Of a stretch of DNA of 64,000 nucleotides, positions 59,894 to 64,000 are shown in pieces. Source of the DNA: Salvia splendens (Eukaryota; Streptophyta; Magnoliopsida; Lamiales; Lamiaceae); contig NC_056044.1 in assembly GCF_004379255.2 (NCBI RefSeq), positions 4,752,001 to 4,816,000 of the forward strand, written 5' to 3'. A program made the translations under genes and the position numbers. The notes under the pieces were generated by a model. It was not told the origin of the DNA. It ran no database searches and worked only from the letters and a program-made list of their open reading frames with translations. Numbering within the stretch: the first letter of the stretch is position 1; every line of letters begins with the position of its first letter.

Positions 59894-60554
59894 CTAGCTC
59901 CCACGATACGTGGAAAACGAGAATGGAGAAAGCAGCAATGGAACATGAAAGTGCTCCCATTTCTGATATTCCTTCACTTCAAACACTATTCCAACATAAG
60001 GGAAAAACCCCTCAGGATTGTACTTCCCCGTGTCGAAACTAATCCGATATATCCCGGGGCTGAGAGCATCCACCATGCTTATCAACTGACCGCTCCGCCC
60101 GTCTCTGTCTGTACTTGACACACCCTCGAGTTTCCAAAGCCCCGAATCCGCCTTGCCAAACAATGGCCGTGATTGCTTGTCTGCCCAAATCTCCAGACGC
60201 ACATCAACGCCAGAAGCTGGGGCACCACGAGCAATATCAAGGATGTGGGTTGTGATTGGTGGACGTGTTCTAGTGAATGCTCTCGGGGGCTCGGCTGCAG
60301 GAGTCTCCTTTGCAGTGGACAAATGGCCTCCAATCACACTTATGCGATCTTCTACAGTTACGAAGAGAGCATCAGATCACCATAACTTAAAATCTTAAAA
60401 CAGAGTACACAAATCTTGTGTTAGAAATCTATATAACATATGAAGAATTTACAACAGATGCATATTCATGTATGCAGACATATAGGCAACAACAATTTTC
60501 AATGTATGCATTCAATTTTCTTACATATATAATCTTTTTTTCTGTTTGTATTAC

Positions 60555-60588
<34 letters not shown>

Positions 60589-63133
60589 ATTTATGTTTCC
60601 TCCTTTTTAACCATTTATTGTGTTTCATCTATTAGATAATAATGTGTACAAGTCACAGGATAACTATCTCAAAACATGAGAAAAAATAAGATGTAAGGAG
60701 AGTGTTTATAATCCTTTATCAACTTTCTTTAAAATAATTAAGAGATAAACTACATTGGTGGTATTTTGGGAACAATTTACTACCGCAACCTGCGCACTAC
60801 AATGGCACTTCCAAGTGGAGAGAAAGCAACTTCTAGTCGATTTAAAGTTCTTCCCTTTCCAGAAAATTAGGGTCCGAAAACTCAAAAACACGAGAAGAAA
60901 CCAGATAAAACACAGACCAGCATAAACTAAAGATTAGAAACGGAAATAGCCAATCTGACACAGAACCTCCTGCTTTTGTCACCACATCTGCATTGTGAGG
61001 GGTCTTGGTGATAGAAGCAACAGTTGCATTAGCTGGGAATAGCTTGGAAATACGTAGTTCAGTGATCTTCATTTGTTCCTTGGCCGAAAGCTCAAATTCA
61101 ATGATTGGCCTGTTATGGTACCGTTGCTGCCCAATAAAAGTAATGAATGACAATTATGAAAAAATTTATAAAAGAGGACAAAAGCAGCCAATGAACACTA
61201 GGAGGTGTTATAGATTTGGGACTCGAAAGAAAGATCATCTCGTAATTTATGATGTGAAAAAAAAACTACTATCAAATTATGAATTGAAAATTTGAAAATA
61301 AAAAATCATACAAAATTTAATTATTTTTCTATGGAGACAAGGAAACACTTGGTGCAAAGCAAAATTGTTTGATAAAGTAAAAATGGATTCACATTACACA
61401 AAGTTTTACAATCTTCATGATCCAACTACATAAAGTAAAGGAAAAATTAAAAGAAGATGACATCTCTCACATTTCCCGCTATTATATGAATATGAGTTGT
61501 ACAATACAGACCTAGAGAAAAGCTTTTGCATCAAACCAAATTTTAAACTAGATAAGATCTATCTTCTTACATGGACAATGATCTCAAAAGGTTAACGAGA
61601 TATTTACCTTAATCTCAGCAAGTATCTCAGGGGTACTTCTTCCAGATGCAAATATGAGAAAGACAAAACCAAACTTTTGCCTGTAGCGAGCATTCCAATC
61701 ATATAGCTCCTACAAAATACAGTCGGTCAAACATCTAAACGAAAGAAAAATGTTATTTAAGAGAACAATGTAGCCTTGGCAGGTTATAACTGAAGAAGGC
61801 ATGCAGAGATACAATTTACATTTCTGCATAATCTGCATGTCTATGTTATCACATCCAGTTCATGTTTACTTACATCTCATTGATTCTCAGTTTGTAAATT
61901 TTCCACTTCACCAAATGTCATTAGGAATTATAAGAATGTTTGAAACAAAAGAAATATGAAAGGGCTTTTACTTCTAGTATAATACAAACAAAACGCCCAG
62001 AACTGCACAAACAGGCACTAAGAAAAAAGATCTCGGGAGTTGACCCAATAATCCTGGAAATGCCAAAGTATAGGGGAATATTTGTTCTGCGACCGTCCTG
62101 GGACAATATTGAGTACTAAAATAGTAGACTCGGGATTATAAGTTATAACTGAGGGGAAGTTGTTCAATTTGGTTTCAAAATCATCCACAAATGATAACTT
62201 ACAAAAACATAACACCACACCCGTTAAACTGTATATACCTGCAATGTAGCATCGGTAGCAGTTGCCAAGGCAGTCGATTGCTCTCCCTTGCTCCACCTGT
62301 TACAGAAACAACTTATCATTTCAAGGCTTATAATAAAACCATCTACTCCCAGAGATGAGAAGAACAAATCTCACCACATCGAACAAGTACAATCAGAAAT
62401 TGGACGTATATAACCCCAATCTTTTTTGTTTTACTTCTTTCAAAACATAATAGTTTTCTTTATAAAATAAATACAGAAGTTCAAACAGGGCTTAAACATC
62501 AAAAGAGACGTTAAACCAAAAAAGCCACTGTTTACTGAGAAGTGTATGAATTGGATTCTTTCTTAAGATACGTAAATTCCTCAATAAGATGATTTTTATA
62601 TCTAAAGTACACTGTGCCACATAAATCATCAAAATTCTCTATCAAAGATTATCCTTTTTTTCTATTCTTTCCGCTATAAACATAGGATAACCACATAAAT
62701 CAAAAAATAAATAGGGCAAAATTACATTTTGCAATCACAATGGTTTATCAAAAATCACGAACAAACACTAGGTAAATTAGGTATTAAAATTGGGGGGGGG
62801 GGGGGGGGGCAATTGAAGAGCTAGAAACTGAACTGAGCACTGGTTTGACTCTTGACGGTTTTGGAAGGGGTTTCTCCGATGGCAGGATGCGCAGCAAACG
62901 CTTCAAGCCATCCATTCACATCCACCTACAGAAGCACAAAATTGAGTCAATAGATGCGAGAAATGATATGTAGAGAGATCAGCGAGAGAGATGGATACTT
63001 TATTGAACCAGATATCTCTGGCAGCATCGACGGCTTGTTGATAATTGGAGAATGGAGCGGCGGAAGCCATTTCTTGTGCAAATTTGGCGCTCCCACAGCA
63101 TGCCAGCCATTCCTTCTCACTAGGCGAATCCAT
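59894..63133 (-). CDS. TTL: Allantoin synthase TTL (OHCU decarboxylase + HIU hydrolase fusion)
   Basis: Completes urate breakdown to S-allantoin in peroxisomes: the C-terminal transthyretin-like domain hydrolyses 5-hydroxyisourate and the N-terminal domain decarboxylates OHCU. Six exons (63133-62999, 62925-62834, 62296-62239, 61709-61608, 61126-60967, 60351-59894) give 334 aa. The decarboxylase part has AAHPAIGE (His58 of the HPxxG motif), SKGEQSTA and FLIFASGRS. The hydrolase part has TTHILDIARGAPA and the terminal YRGS signature. Between them, encoded just after the start of exon 6, is RISVIGGHL (R185-L193), a match to the PTS2 peroxisome signal R[LI]x5HL. Arabidopsis TTL also has an internal PTS2 controlled by alternative splicing. 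No defects were seen. Confidence 0.96.
60564..60587. repeat. (CA)n microsatellite
   Basis: A run of about eleven CA units after a CT-rich start, inside TTL intron 5. Confidence 0.9.
62792..62809. repeat. 18-base poly-G tract
   Basis: An uninterrupted G18 on the plus strand (C18 in the transcript), inside TTL intron 2 about 25 bp past the donor site at 62833. Such tracts are rare, can form quadruplex-type structures and are prone to length error. Confidence 0.9.
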
Positions 63134-64000
63134 TACTCCAAAATCCCTCAAACTTTGCCTCGCTGAGTTGAGTGTGGAAGTGTGAAGCGCGTAAAACTGA
63201 ATCATCAAAACAGCATTGAAGATTCGACACATAAAGAGAGTGTGTGTATTACTGTGTGTCGAGTAGTATTCGTATGATTTATTTTTGGGTAATAAAACAT
63301 TGTGATAAAGTCATACATATTTGAACCTACACCTAATATTTAGTATAAATCGTGCCACTTTGCATTGACCTTGAAAATTGAGTACATACATTTTTTTTAT
63401 TTTTACAAAATGTAAAATAACATAACATATCTTTGAGAAAATGAAAAATGTTAGTTAGTACTTTTTTTCTATTTTGCTCTTAACCATCAAGGATGTATAT
63501 CTTTTTATTTTTTTTTATTACTTTGGATTGAACATTGTAATGGAGTAAGATTTAAGTTTTCAATTATGAAGATATAAATTTAATTTATGTTTTAATTATG
63601 GAAATTACTTAAGTTTTATACTAAATGATGTTCTTTTGAATTAATTCGACACTTGTTTTGGAACTGTTTTTCAAAAACAAATGCTATAATCTAATCTATA
63701 TTTCAATTGATTTGAAATTTATATATTTCTACGTAAACAAAAATGAAGCTATATTTAATCAATTTATGGTATGATTTATATGAAATTCTTTATCGAATGA
63801 GCAAAATTTGACAATGTGCCAATTAGATCATCTAAAAAACAAAATTATTAATAAGTTTTATTATTTTTAATGCATTAATAGAATCTGCCAGCCAATTCCC
63901 TCGAAACTACTGTACTGAACATTAGAGGAAAATTGATGTTTATTCTTTAGCCCTCTTAATTAAACGATGATGGAAATTTTTGTCACTTATCTAAATTTGG
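63134..64000. other. TTL upstream region and AT-rich intergenic DNA
   Basis: 5' leader and promoter of TTL must lie here. The frame is open above ATG 63133 up to about 63232, but the conserved N-terminus starts at MDSPSEKEW. No other gene is seen to the right edge. Confidence 0.5.

Noticed and set aside
63134..63232. Upstream extension of TTL (frame open above ATG 63133)
   Set aside because: Conserved TTL N-terminus begins at MDSPSEKEW; the extra part is likely 5' leader.

Overview
This is nuclear DNA of a flowering plant, almost certainly a eudicot. The evidence is AT-rich intergenic DNA, many short-exon genes with GT-AG introns, a plant SEC23, an ATL RING-H2 gene, an intronless PLS-class PPR gene, a group 1 LEA gene, and typical plant repeats (Ty3/gypsy, MULE, PIF/Harbinger, Stowaway). 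Species cannot be fixed from the sequence; an asterid would fit but is not shown.

Layout. Positions 1-5.9 kb are a nest of transposons: a Ty3/gypsy-like fragment, then a mudrA-type MULE transposase gene on the minus strand, cut at 2284 and again by a 1.35-kb LTR at 3668-5019. The MULE end at 5.7 kb carries five short palindromes. From 7.7 to 12.2 kb is an RFC3-like clamp-loader gene on the plus strand with frameshifts, probably a pseudogene. From 24.45 back to 14.97 kb is an intact 13-exon SEC23 (767 aa). From 25.9 to 30.1 kb is a repeat cluster: a 552-bp tandem duplication and a foldback with two 908-bp arms. From 41.28 back to 31.19 kb is an intact 17-exon AASDH/AAE19-type gene (adenylation + carrier + PQQ-like propeller, 1166 aa). 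From 41.3 to 47.5 kb are MITEs, a decayed PIF/Harbinger copy, a deletion derivative of that superfamily and an AT-rich hAT-like element. Then follow an ATL gene (48.7-48.0), a PPR gene (51.8-49.7), two PIF/Harbinger elements inserted end to end (51.95-55.88), an ABHD11-like hydrolase (55.9-58.0), a tRNA-Ala(AGC) (58.28), a LEA_1 gene (59.3-58.7) and the peroxisomal allantoin synthase TTL (63.1-59.9).

The genes do not form a pathway: COPII transport, acyl/amino-acyl activation, ubiquitin ligation, organelle RNA processing, mitochondrial hydrolysis, desiccation protection and urate breakdown are unrelated neighbours. The most notable observations are: (1) in two different PIF/Harbinger copies the same conserved Trp codon is a stop, and one of these copies is otherwise a continuous 406-residue frame; (2) two PIF elements share a single TAA target; (3) a large foldback capable of forming long dsRNA; (4) TTL has an internal PTS2 encoded just inside exon 6 and a possible in-frame alternative acceptor that would remove it; (5) TE termini lie within 65-140 bp of two start codons. 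I found no clear previously undescribed multi-gene system.
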